Positions 7,005-15,363 of a DNA stretch of 64,000 nt are shown in pieces (within the stretch, counting starts at the first letter, position 1; every line of letters starts with the position of its first letter). Source of the DNA: an uncultured Gemmatimonadota bacterium (GTDB lineage Bacteria; Gemmatimonadota; Gemmatimonadetes; Longimicrobiales; Longimicrobiaceae); the NCBI GenBank assembly GCA_902805735.1, contig CADCTW010000021.1, positions 1 to 64,000 of the forward strand. The letters run 5' to 3'. The position numbers were made by a program, and so were the translations under genes. The notes under the pieces were generated by a model. The model was given only the letters and a program-made list of their open reading frames with translations. It made no database searches and was not told the origin of the DNA.

Positions 7005-9428
7005 ATGAGCATCGCCGAGATCTTCGACACCATGGAATACGGCCCCGCCCCCGAGAGCGCGTCGCCCGCGCTGCGCTGGCTGGAGGAACGGGGCGGCACC
7101 ACGCAGCTCTTCATCAACGGCGAGTGGCGTCCCCCCAGCGGCGGCGAGTACTTCGACACGCACAACCCCGCCACCAACAAGCCGCTCGCCCGGCTGGCCC
7201 AGGCCGGCGCCGAAGACGTGGATGCCGCCGTGGCCGCCGCGCGCGCCGCGCTCCCGGGGTGGCAGGCGCTGGGCGGGCACGGGCGGGCGCGCTTCCTGTA
7301 CGCCCTGGCGCGCCACATCCAGCGCCACTCGCGCCTCTTCGCGGTGATGGAGTCGCTGGACAACGGCAAGCCCATCCGCGAGTCGCGCGACATCGACATC
7401 CCGCTCGTGGCGCGGCACTTCTACCACCACGCGGGGTGGGCGCAGCTCATGGAGACGGAGATGCCCGGCTACGCGCCGCTGGGCGTGGTGGGGCAGATCA
7501 TCCCCTGGAACTTCCCCCTCCTGATGCTGTCGTGGAAGATCGCGCCGGCGCTCGCCATGGGGAACACGGTGGTGCTGAAGCCCGCCGAGTTCACCTCGCT
7601 CACGGCCCTCCTCTTCGCGGACGTGTGCCGCGACGCGGGGCTGCCGCCGGGCGTCGTCAACATCGTCACGGGCGACGGGCGCACGGGCGCGCTGATCGTG
7701 GAGCACCCGGACGTGGACAAGATCGCCTTCACCGGATCCACCGAGGTCGGGCGGATCATCCGCGCCGCCACGGCGGGGAGCGGGAAGAAGCTGTCGCTGG
7801 AGCTGGGCGGGAAGAGCCCCTTCGTGGTCTTCGACGACGCGGACCTGGAGAGCGTGATCGAGGGGGTGGTGGACGCCATCTGGTTCAACCAGGGGCAGGT
7901 GTGCTGCGCCGGCTCGCGCATCCTGGTGCAGGAGGGCGTCGCCGAGCGCCTGGTCGCCCGCCTGCGCGAGCGCATGGAGACGCTGCGCGTGGGCGATCCG
8001 CTGGACAAGGCGGTGGACATCGGCGCCATCGTGGCCCCGGTGCAGCTCGAGAAGATCCGCCAGCTCGTGGACCAGGGCCGCGAGGAGGGCGCCACCCTCT
8101 GGCAGCCCTCGTGGAGCTGCCCGCAGGAGGGGTGCTTCTTCCCCCCCACGCTCCTCACCGACGTGTCCCCGGCGTCCACCGTGGCGCAGGTGGAGATCTT
8201 TGGGCCCGTGGTGGTGCTGATGACCTTCCGCACGCCGGACGAGGCGGTGGCGCTTGCCAACAACACGCCCTACGGTCTGGCCGCCAGCGTGTGGACGGAG
8301 AACATCAACCTGGCGCTGGACATCGCCCCGCGCATCAAGGCGGGCACGGTGTGGGTGAACTCCACCAACCTGTTCGACGCGGCCTCGGGCTTCGGCGGCT
8401 ACCGGGAGAGCGGGTACGGGCGCGAGGGCGGGCGCGAGGGGCTGTGGGAGTACGTGAAGGCGAAGTGGGAGAAGGAGGGGGAACGGGGAACGGCGAACGG
8501 GGAACGGTTGAAGAAGGTGCGCGGCAAGGTGGCGGACGCGGTGGACGCGCTCACGCACCCGCGCACGGGCGCACCGTCGCTTCCGCCCATCGACCGCACG
8601 GCCAAGCTCTACGTGGGCGGCAAGCAGGCGCGGCCGGACAGCGGGTACTCCATGCCGGTGGTCGGGGCCAGCGGAGTTGCCATTGGCGAGGTGGGGCTGG
8701 GCAACCGCAAGGACGTCCGCAACGCGGTGGAGGCGGCGCACAAGGCCTCCGGCTGGGCCAGGTCCACGGGGCACAACCGCGCGCAGGTGATCTACTACCT
8801 GGCCGAGAACCTGGCGGCCCGCGCGGACGAGTTCACCCGCCGCATCGCCGCCCTCACCGGCGACGAGGGGGGCGCCGCGCGCGAGGTGGAGCTCGCCATC
8901 CGCCGCCTGTACACCTACGGGGCGTGGGCGGACAAGTGGGACGGGGCGGTGCACAGCACCCCCTTCCGCAACGTCACCCTGGCCATGCACGAGCCCATCG
9001 GCGTGGTGGGGATCGCCTGCCCGGACGAGGCGCCGCTCCTGGGCTTCGTCTCCCTGGTGGCCCCCGCAATCGCCATGGGGAACACGGTGGTCGTGGTCCC
9101 CTCCGAGCGCCACCCGCTCGCCGCCACGGACTTCTACCAGGTCCTCGACACCTCCGACGTCCCCGGCGGCGTGGTCAACATCGTCACCGGCAAGCGCGAC
9201 GAGCTCGCCGAGACCCTGGCCGGCCACGACGACGTGGACGCCATGTGGTACTTCGGCGGCACGGAGGGGAGCACCCTGGTGGAGCGCCTCTCCACCGGCA
9301 ACATGAAGCGCACCTTCGTGAGCTACGGCCGGGGTCGCGACTGGGCGAGCGCCGAGCAGGCGGAGGGCCCCGAGTTCCTCCGCCACGCCACCAACGTAAA
9401 GAACATCTGGGTGCCGTACGGCGAGTAA
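7005..9428 (+). CDS. Double-domain aldehyde dehydrogenase (ALDH16-like)
   Basis: An 807-residue protein with two ALDH domains in tandem. The first (about 30-485) is complete: NAD-binding PWNFPL and FTGSTEVG, the general base in LELGGKSP, and the catalytic cysteine in GQVCCAGSR (C300 or C301). The second (about 535-800) keeps the fold motifs (GNTVVVVPSE, GGVVNIVTG) but lacks both the catalytic Cys and the ELGG motif, so it is probably non-catalytic, as in the ALDH16 family. The linker (485-520) is encoded by repetitive ggggaacgg units. ATG 7005 (MSIAEIF) is chosen because the upstream frame translates as Arg/Pro-rich spacer. With deoC nearby, acetaldehyde is a reasonable but unproven substrate. 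Confidence 0.92.
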   Translation: MSIAEIFDTMEYGPAPESASPALRWLEERGGTTQLFINGEWRPPSGGEYFDTHNPATNKPLARLAQAGAEDVDAAVAAARAALPGWQALGGHGRARFLYALARHIQRHSRLFAVMESLDNGKPIRESRDIDIPLVARHFYHHAGWAQLMETEMPGYAPLGVVGQIIPWNFPLLMLSWKIAPALAMGNTVVLKPAEFTSLTALLFADVCRDAGLPPGVVNIVTGDGRTGALIVEHPDVDKIAFTGSTEVGRIIRAATAGSGKKLSLELGGKSPFVVFDDADLESVIEGVVDAIWFNQGQVCCAGSRILVQEGVAERLVARLRERMETLRVGDPLDKAVDIGAIVAPVQLEKIRQLVDQGREEGATLWQPSWSCPQEGCFFPPTLLTDVSPASTVAQVEIFGPVVVLMTFRTPDEAVALANNTPYGLAASVWTENINLALDIAPRIKAGTVWVNSTNLFDAASGFGGYRESGYGREGGREGLWEYVKAKWEKEGERGTANGERLKKVRGKVADAVDALTHPRTGAPSLPPIDRTAKLYVGGKQARPDSGYSMPVVGASGVAIGEVGLGNRKDVRNAVEAAHKASGWARSTGHNRAQVIYYLAENLAARADEFTRRIAALTGDEGGAAREVELAIRRLYTYGAWADKWDGAVHSTPFRNVTLAMHEPIGVVGIACPDEAPLLGFVSLVAPAIAMGNTVVVVPSERHPLAATDFYQVLDTSDVPGGVVNIVTGKRDELAETLAGHDDVDAMWYFGGTEGSTLVERLSTGNMKRTFVSYGRGRDWASAEQAEGPEFLRHATNVKNIWVPYGE
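8476..8505 (+). repeat. ggggaacgg tandem repeat inside the ALDH gene
   Basis: Three or four copies of an 8-9 base ggggaacgg/ggcgaacgg unit encode the Gly/Glu/Arg-rich linker between the two ALDH domains. Related ggggaacggg or ccccgttccccc strings recur near 12050 and 12310, so a spacer repeat appears to have spread into coding DNA without breaking the frame. Confidence 0.6.
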
Positions 9429-9433
9429 CCGCG

Positions 9434-9501
9434 GGCTCACACAGAGACACAGAGGCACAGAGAAGACTTCATCTCTGTGCCTCTGTGCCTCTGTGTGAGC
9501 C
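9434..9501. repeat. Family 1 palindromic repeat (copy 3)
   Basis: A long inverted repeat: ggctcacacagagacacag ... ctgtgcctctgtgtgagcc around an aagacttcat loop, five bases after the ALDH stop codon. Best read as a 3' hairpin or terminator. Confidence 0.85.
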
Positions 9502-9564
9502 GCCGTTTCCGTTCCGCGGGCGTGCCACGCAAGATCGATCCCCCACCTGTGCCCCTTTCTGCCA

Positions 9565-10059
9565 ATGCACACGTTCACCGACCCGCTGACGGCGCGCATC
9601 GCCAGATTTCTCCAGGAGATCGGGCTGGAGGTGGAGCGGTGCGAGCTGACGGAGCCGTGCTTCCTGCCGGGAGTGCGGGTGGAGCGGGGGAGGGTGCGGA
9701 TCGACGAAGCGCGCCTCCTCTATCCGGGCGACCTGCTGCACGAGGCGGGGCACCTGGCCGTGATGACCGCCGCGGAGCGCGCGGGGCGACAGGGCGACGT
9801 GGGGGCGGACCTGGGCGAGGAGATCGGCGCCATCGCCTGGTCGTACGCGGCGGCGCTGCACCTGGGGATCGACCCCGCCGTGGTCTTCCACCCGGACGGG
9901 TACCGGGGGGCGTCGCAGGGTTTCCTGGAGAACTTCAGCAAGGGCCGCTTCGCCGGCGTCCCGCTGCTGCAGTGGATGGAGCTCACGCATGAGCCGAAGA
10001 ACGCCGCCACGGCGGGGGTCCCGCCGTACCCGCACATGGTGAAGTGGCTGCGGGACTGA
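9565..10059 (+). CDS. Small HEAGH-motif protein, possible metalloprotease
   Basis: A 164-residue soluble protein carrying LLHEAGHLAV (H59-E60-x-x-H63), the zinc-binding HExxH signature, followed by acidic residues in DLGEEIGAIAWS that could supply the third ligand. It lacks a signal peptide and membrane segments. I do not recognise the family; such short HEAGH proteins occur as uncharacterised proteins. ATG 9565 has no clear ribosome site. It is followed at 75 bp by the next gene on the same strand. Confidence 0.65.
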   Translation: MHTFTDPLTARIARFLQEIGLEVERCELTEPCFLPGVRVERGRVRIDEARLLYPGDLLHEAGHLAVMTAAERAGRQGDVGADLGEEIGAIAWSYAAALHLGIDPAVVFHPDGYRGASQGFLENFSKGRFAGVPLLQWMELTHEPKNAATAGVPPYPHMVKWLRD

Positions 10060-10134
10060 CGCAGCCGGAAACCGCGCGGGCCGGGAGCACGTACCAGGCG
10101 CCGGACCCCATTGCACCGCAACCTGGAGGCACGC

Positions 10135-10593
10135 GTGGTCGAGGCAATCCCGAAGGGCATCTTCTCGAGGGACTTCCACCTGTGGCGCGACGGCCGGCCG
10201 GTGGCCGAGCTGGACGTGTCCTCGTGGAGCGAGAAGGCGGACGTGGACATCGAGGGCGTGCGCTACCAGCTCTACCGCCGGGGGATGATGAGCGGCGCGT
10301 TCGTGCTGGGGCGGGACGGCGAGGTCGTGGCGGAGGCGCACAAGCCGAGCGCTCTCTCCGCCACCTTTGAGATCCAAGCCGGCGGGCGGACGCTGACCCT
10401 GCGCAAGGAGTCGTTCTGGAGCAGCGACTTCGGCCTGTTCGAGGGAGAGCGGCGGCTGGGCGGGATCACCAAGGCGGGCGTGTTCACGCGCCGCGCCCGT
10501 GTCGAGCTGCCGGCGGAGTGGCCGTCCCCCATCCAGACGTTCATCTTCTGGCTCGCGCTGCTCATCTGGAACCGCGAGGCGAGCTCCTCCTAA
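10135..10593 (+). CDS. Hypothetical beta-rich protein with C-terminal hydrophobic helix
   Basis: A 152-residue protein of alternating beta-strand pattern (repeated xVAExD, VRYQLYR and TLRKESF strands) ending in a hydrophobic helix IQTFIFWLALLIW. The pattern recalls the tubby/LURP-one beta-barrel fold, which is only a guess. GTG 10135 is preferred because ggaggc stands seven bases upstream; a TTG at 10111 is the longer alternative. It may form a unit with the HEAGH gene. A family 1 hairpin follows the stop by four bases. Confidence 0.6.
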   Translation: MVEAIPKGIFSRDFHLWRDGRPVAELDVSSWSEKADVDIEGVRYQLYRRGMMSGAFVLGRDGEVVAEAHKPSALSATFEIQAGGRTLTLRKESFWSSDFGLFEGERRLGGITKAGVFTRRARVELPAEWPSPIQTFIFWLALLIWNREASSS

Positions 10594-10597
10594 GAAC

Positions 10598-10664
10598 CTC
10601 ACACAGAGACACAGAGGCACAGAGATGAACTTCGTCTCTGTGCCTCTGTGTCTCTGTGTGAGCC
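10598..10664. repeat. Family 1 palindromic repeat (copy 4), between convergent genes
   Basis: ctcacacagagacacagag...ctctgtgtctctgtgtgag is an almost perfect inverted repeat with the loop gatgaacttcgt. It fills the whole gap between two convergent stop codons (10593 and 10672), again fitting a two-way terminator. Confidence 0.85.
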
Positions 10665-10671
10665 TGCTGTT

Positions 10672-11661
10672 TCAGACCCCGAACACCCGCAGGCTGTCCG
10701 CGGGCGGCAGCGCGGGGGGCGCCTCGGGGGCGGCGGCGGCGTCCTGCTGCTGCTGGGCCTGGCTGGCCAGGGCGGCGGTGCCCATCACGCCCGAGGGGCC
10801 CATGGACTCCACGATGCTGCTGGGGATCACCATCATCCCGCCCTTCTGCTTCAGCGCCTCGTACAGGATGTTCATCTGCCGCAGCTGGAGCGCCGTGGGG
10901 TTGTCGCGGTAGCGCTCGGCGGCCTGCTCGAACAGCTCGGCGATGGCCACCTCGGCCTCGCCCAGGATGATGCGCGCCGACTTCTCTCGCGAAGCCTGCG
11001 CCTCGCGCGACATCGCGTCCTGCAGCGCGGCGGGGATCACCACGTCGCGCATCTCCACCGAGTGCACCGTGACCCCCCAGGGCGTGGTGCGCTCGTCGAT
11101 CAGCGCCTGCAGCTCCTTCTCGATCCGCACCCGCCCGCGCAGCAGCTCGGAGAGCGAGGTGCGGCCGATGATGTCGCGCAGCGCCGTCTGCGAGGCCCAG
11201 CTGATGGCGGCCGTGTAGTCCTGCACCTCCAGCGCCGCCTTTTCGGGGTCGTACACCGTCCAGAAGAGCACCGCGTCCACGTTCACGGGCACCGTGTCCG
11301 AGGTCAGCGTCTCCTCGGCCGTGAAGGCGGTGGTGACGGTGCGCTGGTCCACCCACGCGGATACGGTGTCCACGAAGGGGATCACGAAGAAGGGCCCCGG
11401 CCCCCGCAACCCCTGGTAGCGCCCGAAGCGCAGCACCACCGCGCGCTCCCAATGCTGCGCGATCTTGGGCGAGAGCGCCGCCACCATGCCGAGCGCCGCC
11501 CCGCCGATCAGCATCATGGGCATGTCGATGGCCACCGCCGTCACGGCGCTGGCCACGGTGGGGATGGCGAAGGCGATGGCGGAAAGGAAGTTGGGGCGCG
11601 GCGCGTTGATGGGCGCGGCGATCGTGTTTCCCTTCGACGAGACGATGTTGGTGCCGGGCAT
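10672..11661 (-). CDS. Slipin / SPFH (band 7) domain membrane protein
   Basis: A 329-residue stomatin-like protein. Two hydrophobic stretches (about 25-65) anchor it, followed by an SPFH domain with typical motifs: ERAVVLRFGRYQG, GPGPFFVIPFVDTV and VPVNVDAVLFWTVYDPEKA. A coiled-coil stretch (EAQASREKSARIILGEAE) and a Gln/Ala/Pro-rich tail follow. Slipins scaffold membrane microdomains and are often paired with NfeD-type proteases, but none lies beside this gene. The GntR-type regulator gene ends... upstream within 11 bp, suggesting one transcript starting at the regulator. Confidence 0.92.
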   Translation of the reverse strand: MPGTNIVSSKGNTIAAPINAPRPNFLSAIAFAIPTVASAVTAVAIDMPMMLIGGAALGMVAALSPKIAQHWERAVVLRFGRYQGLRGPGPFFVIPFVDTVSAWVDQRTVTTAFTAEETLTSDTVPVNVDAVLFWTVYDPEKAALEVQDYTAAISWASQTALRDIIGRTSLSELLRGRVRIEKELQALIDERTTPWGVTVHSVEMRDVVIPAALQDAMSREAQASREKSARIILGEAEVAIAELFEQAAERYRDNPTALQLRQMNILYEALKQKGGMMVIPSSIVESMGPSGVMGTAALASQAQQQQDAAAAPEAPPALPPADSLRVFGV

Positions 11662-11671
11662 CGGATGCCTT

Positions 11672-12040
11672 TTACCGCGGGCGGCGGCTGTCCAGGTGGA
11701 TGATGACCTCGTCCAGCGAGAATCCCAGGGCGCTGGCCTCGCGCAGGAAGGAGTCTTCCAGCGCCGCGAGCTCGCGCAGCAGCTCGTCGTGCCGGATCTC
11801 CCCGGGCGACGCGCACACTACGGTGCCCACCCCTTGCCTTGTTTCGATCACCCCCTGCCGCTCTAGCTCCTGGTACGCGCGCGCCACGGCGTTGGCCCCC
11901 ACGCGCAGGTCCACCGCGAGCTGCCGCACCGTGGGGAGCCGCTCGCCGGCCGCCAGCAGCCCCGCGCCCAGGGCGGAGCGCACGGTGCGCACGAGCTGCG
12001 CGTCCACGGGGGTGGGGTCCTGCGGGTCTACGTGGAACAT
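11672..12040 (-). CDS. GntR-family (YtrA-like) transcriptional regulator
   Basis: A 122-residue regulator with an N-terminal winged helix-turn-helix (LPTVRQLAVDLRVGANAVARAYQELERQGVI, described here by its core RQLAVDLRVGANAV) and a short C-terminal helical part, the YtrA subfamily layout. YtrA regulators usually sit first in an operon of membrane or transport genes and repress it. Here the slipin gene starts 10 bp after the stop codon, so the slipin is the likely target. No operator could be identified with confidence. Confidence 0.88.
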   Translation of the reverse strand: MFHVDPQDPTPVDAQLVRTVRSALGAGLLAAGERLPTVRQLAVDLRVGANAVARAYQELERQGVIETRQGVGTVVCASPGEIRHDELLRELAALEDSFLREASALGFSLDEVIIHLDSRRPR

Positions 12041-12096
12041 GAAGGGCGGGGAACGGGGGATGTAGACCAGGAGAGCTGGCGGCGCGCTGAAAGGGG

Positions 12097-12145
12097 GCCC
12101 TCACCCCCCCGACCCCCACTCTCCCAAAAATGGGAGAGGGGGGCG
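12097..12145 (+). repeat. Dispersed repeat family 2 (copy 1)
   Basis: gccctcacccccccgac, then a ctctccca-aaaa-tgggagag hairpin and ggggggcg. An inverted copy lies at 12228-12292 and a direct copy at 15782-15843, all in spacers. Confidence 0.75.
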
Positions 12146-12227
12146 CATCCGCTTTGCCGGCCGGTGACTCAGCTTCTCTTCAGGGCCACGGCTCCGCCAA
12201 AGCTCGCGGCGGCGCGTGGATATGTGG

Positions 12228-12292
12228 AAATCGCCCCCCTCGCCCGTTTTTCGGGAGAGGAGGGTCGGGGGGGTGAGGGCCCTGTCAGAACG
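12228..12292 (-). repeat. Dispersed repeat family 2 (copy 2, inverted)
   Basis: The reverse complement reads agggccctcacccccccgac, then an imperfect ctctcccg hairpin, then ggggggcgatttcc, matching copies 1 and 3. With copy 1 it forms a composite inverted repeat about 195 bp long between the regulator and the next gene. Confidence 0.75.
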
Positions 12293-12324
12293 CACCGGCT
12301 CCTCCCGCTTTTCCCCGTTCCCCC

Positions 12325-12519
12325 TCACTCCGGCGCCAGCGCCAGGGTGCGCAGGGCGGCTTTGCGGCGCTCGTCCAGGGTGGCGTGCTCCAGCGCCGCG
12401 ATGGAGGCGGTGTTGAAGCCGTCGGCCGGGTCGAAGCCCAGGGAAGCCAGGAGCTCGCGCAGGTACTCCTCTTCCAGGCCCAGCCCCCGGATCCGTTCGC
12501 CGATCTGCTCGTCGGTCAT
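12325..12519 (-). CDS. Small hypothetical helical protein
   Basis: A 64-residue, charged, mainly helical protein (MTDEQIGERIRGLGLEEE...), without cysteines, signal peptide or membrane segment. ATG 12519 is chosen because the preceding codons read as Gly/Pro/Arg-rich spacer. Codon third positions are GC-rich like real genes here. It may be transcribed with the POT transporter upstream on the same strand. Function unknown. Confidence 0.5.
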   Translation of the reverse strand: MTDEQIGERIRGLGLEEEYLRELLASLGFDPADGFNTASIAALEHATLDERRKAALRTLALAPE

Positions 12520-12610
12520 GCGATTCACACTCGTGCCACGCGCGGGGGACGGGTTCCCCCACCTCGCCCTTCTGTAAACGGCTGCGGCGGGCGCGTTCCC
12601 CAGCGGCGAA

Positions 12611-12635
12611 CGGGGCCCGCGACACGCGGGCCCCG
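12611..12635. terminator. GC-rich hairpin after the POT transporter gene
   Basis: A perfect 11-bp stem (cggggcccgcg/cgcgggccccg) with an aca loop, 27 bp beyond the transporter stop codon. There is no T-run on the minus strand, so termination is tentative. Confidence 0.45.
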
Positions 12636-12661
12636 CTCGTTCCTCCACCGCGCCGCCGCCG

Positions 12662-14287
12662 TCAGTGCGCCGCGGCCGAGCCGTCGGAGGGGGTGTTGGC
12701 CATCATGCGGCGGATGGGGATCGCCAGCAGCGCCAGCACCACGGCGGCGATCATCAGCGACGCCGTCGTCGTGGTGAAGAGCTGGGGCATCTGCTCCAGC
12801 TTCTCCGGGTCCACGTGGCCGCCCACCAGGCCGCCGATCAGGTTGCCCACGGCCGATGCCAGGAACCAGATCCCCATCATCTGCCCCACGTACTTGCGGG
12901 GGCTCAGCTTGGTCATGGACGACAGCCCCACCGGGCTCAGGCACAGCTCGCCCACCGTCTGGAAGAAGTAGCTCCCCACCAGCCACCAGGGCGACACCTT
13001 GACCGCCCCGCCGCTCGCCACCACCGCGTTGGCGGCGAAGATCATCATGAAGAAGCCCAGGCCGGCGAAGAACAGCCCCAGCGCGAACTTGGCGGGGCTG
13101 GAAAGGTCGATCCCGCGCTTGCCCATCCCGATCCAGATCCCGGCGAAGACCGGCGCCAGGAGGATCACGAAGGCCGAGTTGATGGACTGGAACCAGGTGG
13201 CCGGCATCTCGAAGCCGGCGATGTTGCGGTCCGTGAAGTCCGCGGCGAACAGGTTGAGCGAGGTGGGCGCCTGCTCGAACGCGCTCCAGAAGATCGCGGC
13301 GAAGAGGAAGAGCACCACGATCACCGCCACGCGACGCTTCTCGTGCCCGTCCAGCCCGCCGAAGGCGAAGATGTAAGCGAAGTAGGTGACGGCCAGCCCC
13401 ACCAGCACGAAGGTCATCGACTGCCCGATCACCTGCGCGTTGGGGACGAACACCCCCGCGATCGCCAGGATGAAGAGGAGGGCGATGATCCCCACGCCGA
13501 TCCCCGTGAACAGCTTCACCTGCCGCTCCTGGCGCGCCTGCACGGCCGCGTCCGGGTGGCGCGTGGGCGCCGAGCCGATGCTGCCCAGTGTCTTCTTGGC
13601 CCGCAGCGCGTACACCACCAGGCCGAAGAACATCCCCACGCCCGCCGCGCCGAAGCCCCAGTGCCATCCCACGGTCTCGCCCAGGAAGCCCGTGATGAGC
13701 TGGCCCAGGAAGGCGCCGATGTTGATCCCCATGTAGAAGATGGAGAAGCCCGCGTCACGCCGCGCGCCACCCTCGGGGTACAGGTCGCCCACGATGGCCG
13801 AGATGTTCGGCTTGAGCAGCCCCGTGCCGAACACGATCAGGATCAGCCCCAGGAAGAACAGCGCCTTCCCCGCCGTGCCCGCGCCCGCGAGCCCCGAGAT
13901 GCCGATGGAAAGGTGGCCCGCCGTGATCAGCACCGCGCCGATGAAGATGGCGCGCTGCAGCCCCAGCAGCCGGTCCGCGATCCACCCGCCCGGGAGCGAC
14001 GCGAGGTACACGGACGCGCCGTAGATGCCCACGATGGCCGACGCCTGGTCGCGCGGCAGCCCGAAGCCGCCCTCGGTGAGCGCCGCGGCCATGAAGAGCA
14101 CCAGCAGCGGGCGCAGCCCGTAGTAGGAGAACCGCTCCCACATCTCGGTGGTGAACAGCGTCGCCAGACCGCGCGGGTGGCCGAAGAAGCGCGTGTCGTT
14201 CGCGGCCGCGAAGCCGGTCTGCGACGGAGGGAGATCCAGCGTGGCCGCTGCGGCCTTCGGGGACTCCGGCGCGGGGGTGTTTGCCAT
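12662..14287 (-). CDS. POT-family proton-coupled oligopeptide transporter
   Basis: A 541-residue membrane protein with about 12-14 transmembrane helices. POT/PTR2 signatures are present: EMWERFSYYGLRPLL in helix 1 (the ExxER proton-coupling motif) and FSIFYMGINIGAF in helix 5, plus GGWIADRLLG. It imports di- and tripeptides using the proton gradient. A middle insertion (about 215-255) is the usual loop or extra helices of bacterial POTs. The gene stands alone and is divergent from the phosphatase gene. Confidence 0.93.
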   Translation of the reverse strand: MANTPAPESPKAAAATLDLPPSQTGFAAANDTRFFGHPRGLATLFTTEMWERFSYYGLRPLLVLFMAAALTEGGFGLPRDQASAIVGIYGASVYLASLPGGWIADRLLGLQRAIFIGAVLITAGHLSIGISGLAGAGTAGKALFFLGLILIVFGTGLLKPNISAIVGDLYPEGGARRDAGFSIFYMGINIGAFLGQLITGFLGETVGWHWGFGAAGVGMFFGLVVYALRAKKTLGSIGSAPTRHPDAAVQARQERQVKLFTGIGVGIIALLFILAIAGVFVPNAQVIGQSMTFVLVGLAVTYFAYIFAFGGLDGHEKRRVAVIVVLFLFAAIFWSAFEQAPTSLNLFAADFTDRNIAGFEMPATWFQSINSAFVILLAPVFAGIWIGMGKRGIDLSSPAKFALGLFFAGLGFFMMIFAANAVVASGGAVKVSPWWLVGSYFFQTVGELCLSPVGLSSMTKLSPRKYVGQMMGIWFLASAVGNLIGGLVGGHVDPEKLEQMPQLFTTTTASLMIAAVVLALLAIPIRRMMANTPSDGSAAAH

Positions 14288-14500
14288 GACTTGACCGTGA
14301 CGGGTGATTGGATGTGGAACGGATGGCGGTTCGGACGTACGACCGGGACGTGCTTCGCTGCGGCGGATTGGCTTTTGTGCGTGGAAGCGCGCAATGTACC
14401 ATCGCGAATGATGCCGCGCCAGTGTGGCGCGCGCGGGGCACGGGTCACGTATCCCCGCGCACCGCTGTAAGTTCCCTCATCCACGCCTTGACCAGTGACG

Positions 14501-15313
14501 ATGAACCTGTCCGCTTCCTCCCCGTTTTCCGCCGAGCTGCGCCTGGCGATGGACGCCGCGCACGCCGCCGCGGAGCTGATCTTCGCGCGCACCGGCGCCG
14601 ACCGCGTGCGCGAGAAGGGCCGCGCCGACCTGGTGACGGAGGTGGACGAGGCGGTGGAGCGCCTGGTGACCGAGCGCATCCGGGCCCGGTTCCCCGACGA
14701 CGCCGTGGTGGGCGAGGAGCTCTCCACGGCCGCCGTCACCTCCGGCCGGCGGTGGATCGTGGACCCCGTGGATGGCACCACCAACTTCGTGCACGGCCAC
14801 CCGTTCGTGTGCGTGAGCATCGCCTTCGCGGACGACGACGGCCCGGCCGCCGGGGTGATCCACGCCCCCTTCCTGCGCGAGGTGTTCCACGCCGTGCGCG
14901 GCGGCGGCGCCTTCCTGAACGGCGAGCCCATCCACGTTTCTCCCGTGGACTCTCCCGCGCGCGCCCTCCTGGCCACCGGCTTTCCCTTCAAGCAGGGGAA
15001 GGGCGACCTGGACGCCTACATGCTCCTGGTGGCCGACGTCGTGCGCTCCACCCACGACGTGCGCCGCGACGGAAGCGCGGCGCTGGACCTGGCCTACGTG
15101 GCCGCGGGGCGCCTGGAAGGCTTCTTCGAGATCGGCCTTGCCCCCTGGGACGTCGCCGCCGGCCTGCTGCTGGTCGCCGAAGCCGGCGGCCTCGTCACCG
15201 GCTGGCCCGGCGATCGGGGTGAGCCGTTGCAGACCGGCCGCGTGCTCGCCACGAACGGCGGCATCCACGGCTGGCTCCAGCGGATGACGGGCGAGCACGT
15301 CCATCGCCTCTGA
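14501..15313 (+). CDS. Inositol monophosphatase family protein
   Basis: A 270-residue metal-dependent phosphatase of the IMPase/SuhB/CysQ family. The metal site is complete: GEELS, then WIVDPVDGTTNFVHG, then the C-terminal APWDVAAG. Substrates of the family include inositol phosphates and related sugar or nucleotide phosphates; the sequence alone does not decide between them. ATG 14501 is used; a GTG two codons earlier is equally possible. Confidence 0.93.
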   Translation: MNLSASSPFSAELRLAMDAAHAAAELIFARTGADRVREKGRADLVTEVDEAVERLVTERIRARFPDDAVVGEELSTAAVTSGRRWIVDPVDGTTNFVHGHPFVCVSIAFADDDGPAAGVIHAPFLREVFHAVRGGGAFLNGEPIHVSPVDSPARALLATGFPFKQGKGDLDAYMLLVADVVRSTHDVRRDGSAALDLAYVAAGRLEGFFEIGLAPWDVAAGLLLVAEAGGLVTGWPGDRGEPLQTGRVLATNGGIHGWLQRMTGEHVHRL

Positions 15314-15341
15314 CCCTTTTCTCTGTGCCTCCGTGTGAGGC
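15314..15341. repeat. Half copy of family 1 repeat
   Basis: ccttttctctgtgcctccg followed by tgtgaggc matches the right half of the family 1 palindrome. The left half is missing. It follows the phosphatase stop codon directly. Confidence 0.55.
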
Positions 15342-15363
15342 ACTTCACCTGCAAGGAGACGAC

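Noticed and set aside
5588-7399. Long minus-strand frame continuing upstream of the L,D-transpeptidase
   Set aside because: It overlaps the rhomboid gene and the start of the dehydrogenase gene, lacks motifs and is Arg/Gly/Ala-rich; the signal peptide at 5587 marks the real start.
6828-9599. 923-codon minus-strand frame opposite the aldehyde dehydrogenase
   Set aside because: A GC-bias shadow of the ALDH gene with His/Arg/Gly-rich sequence and no motifs, while the plus-strand frame has complete ALDH signatures.
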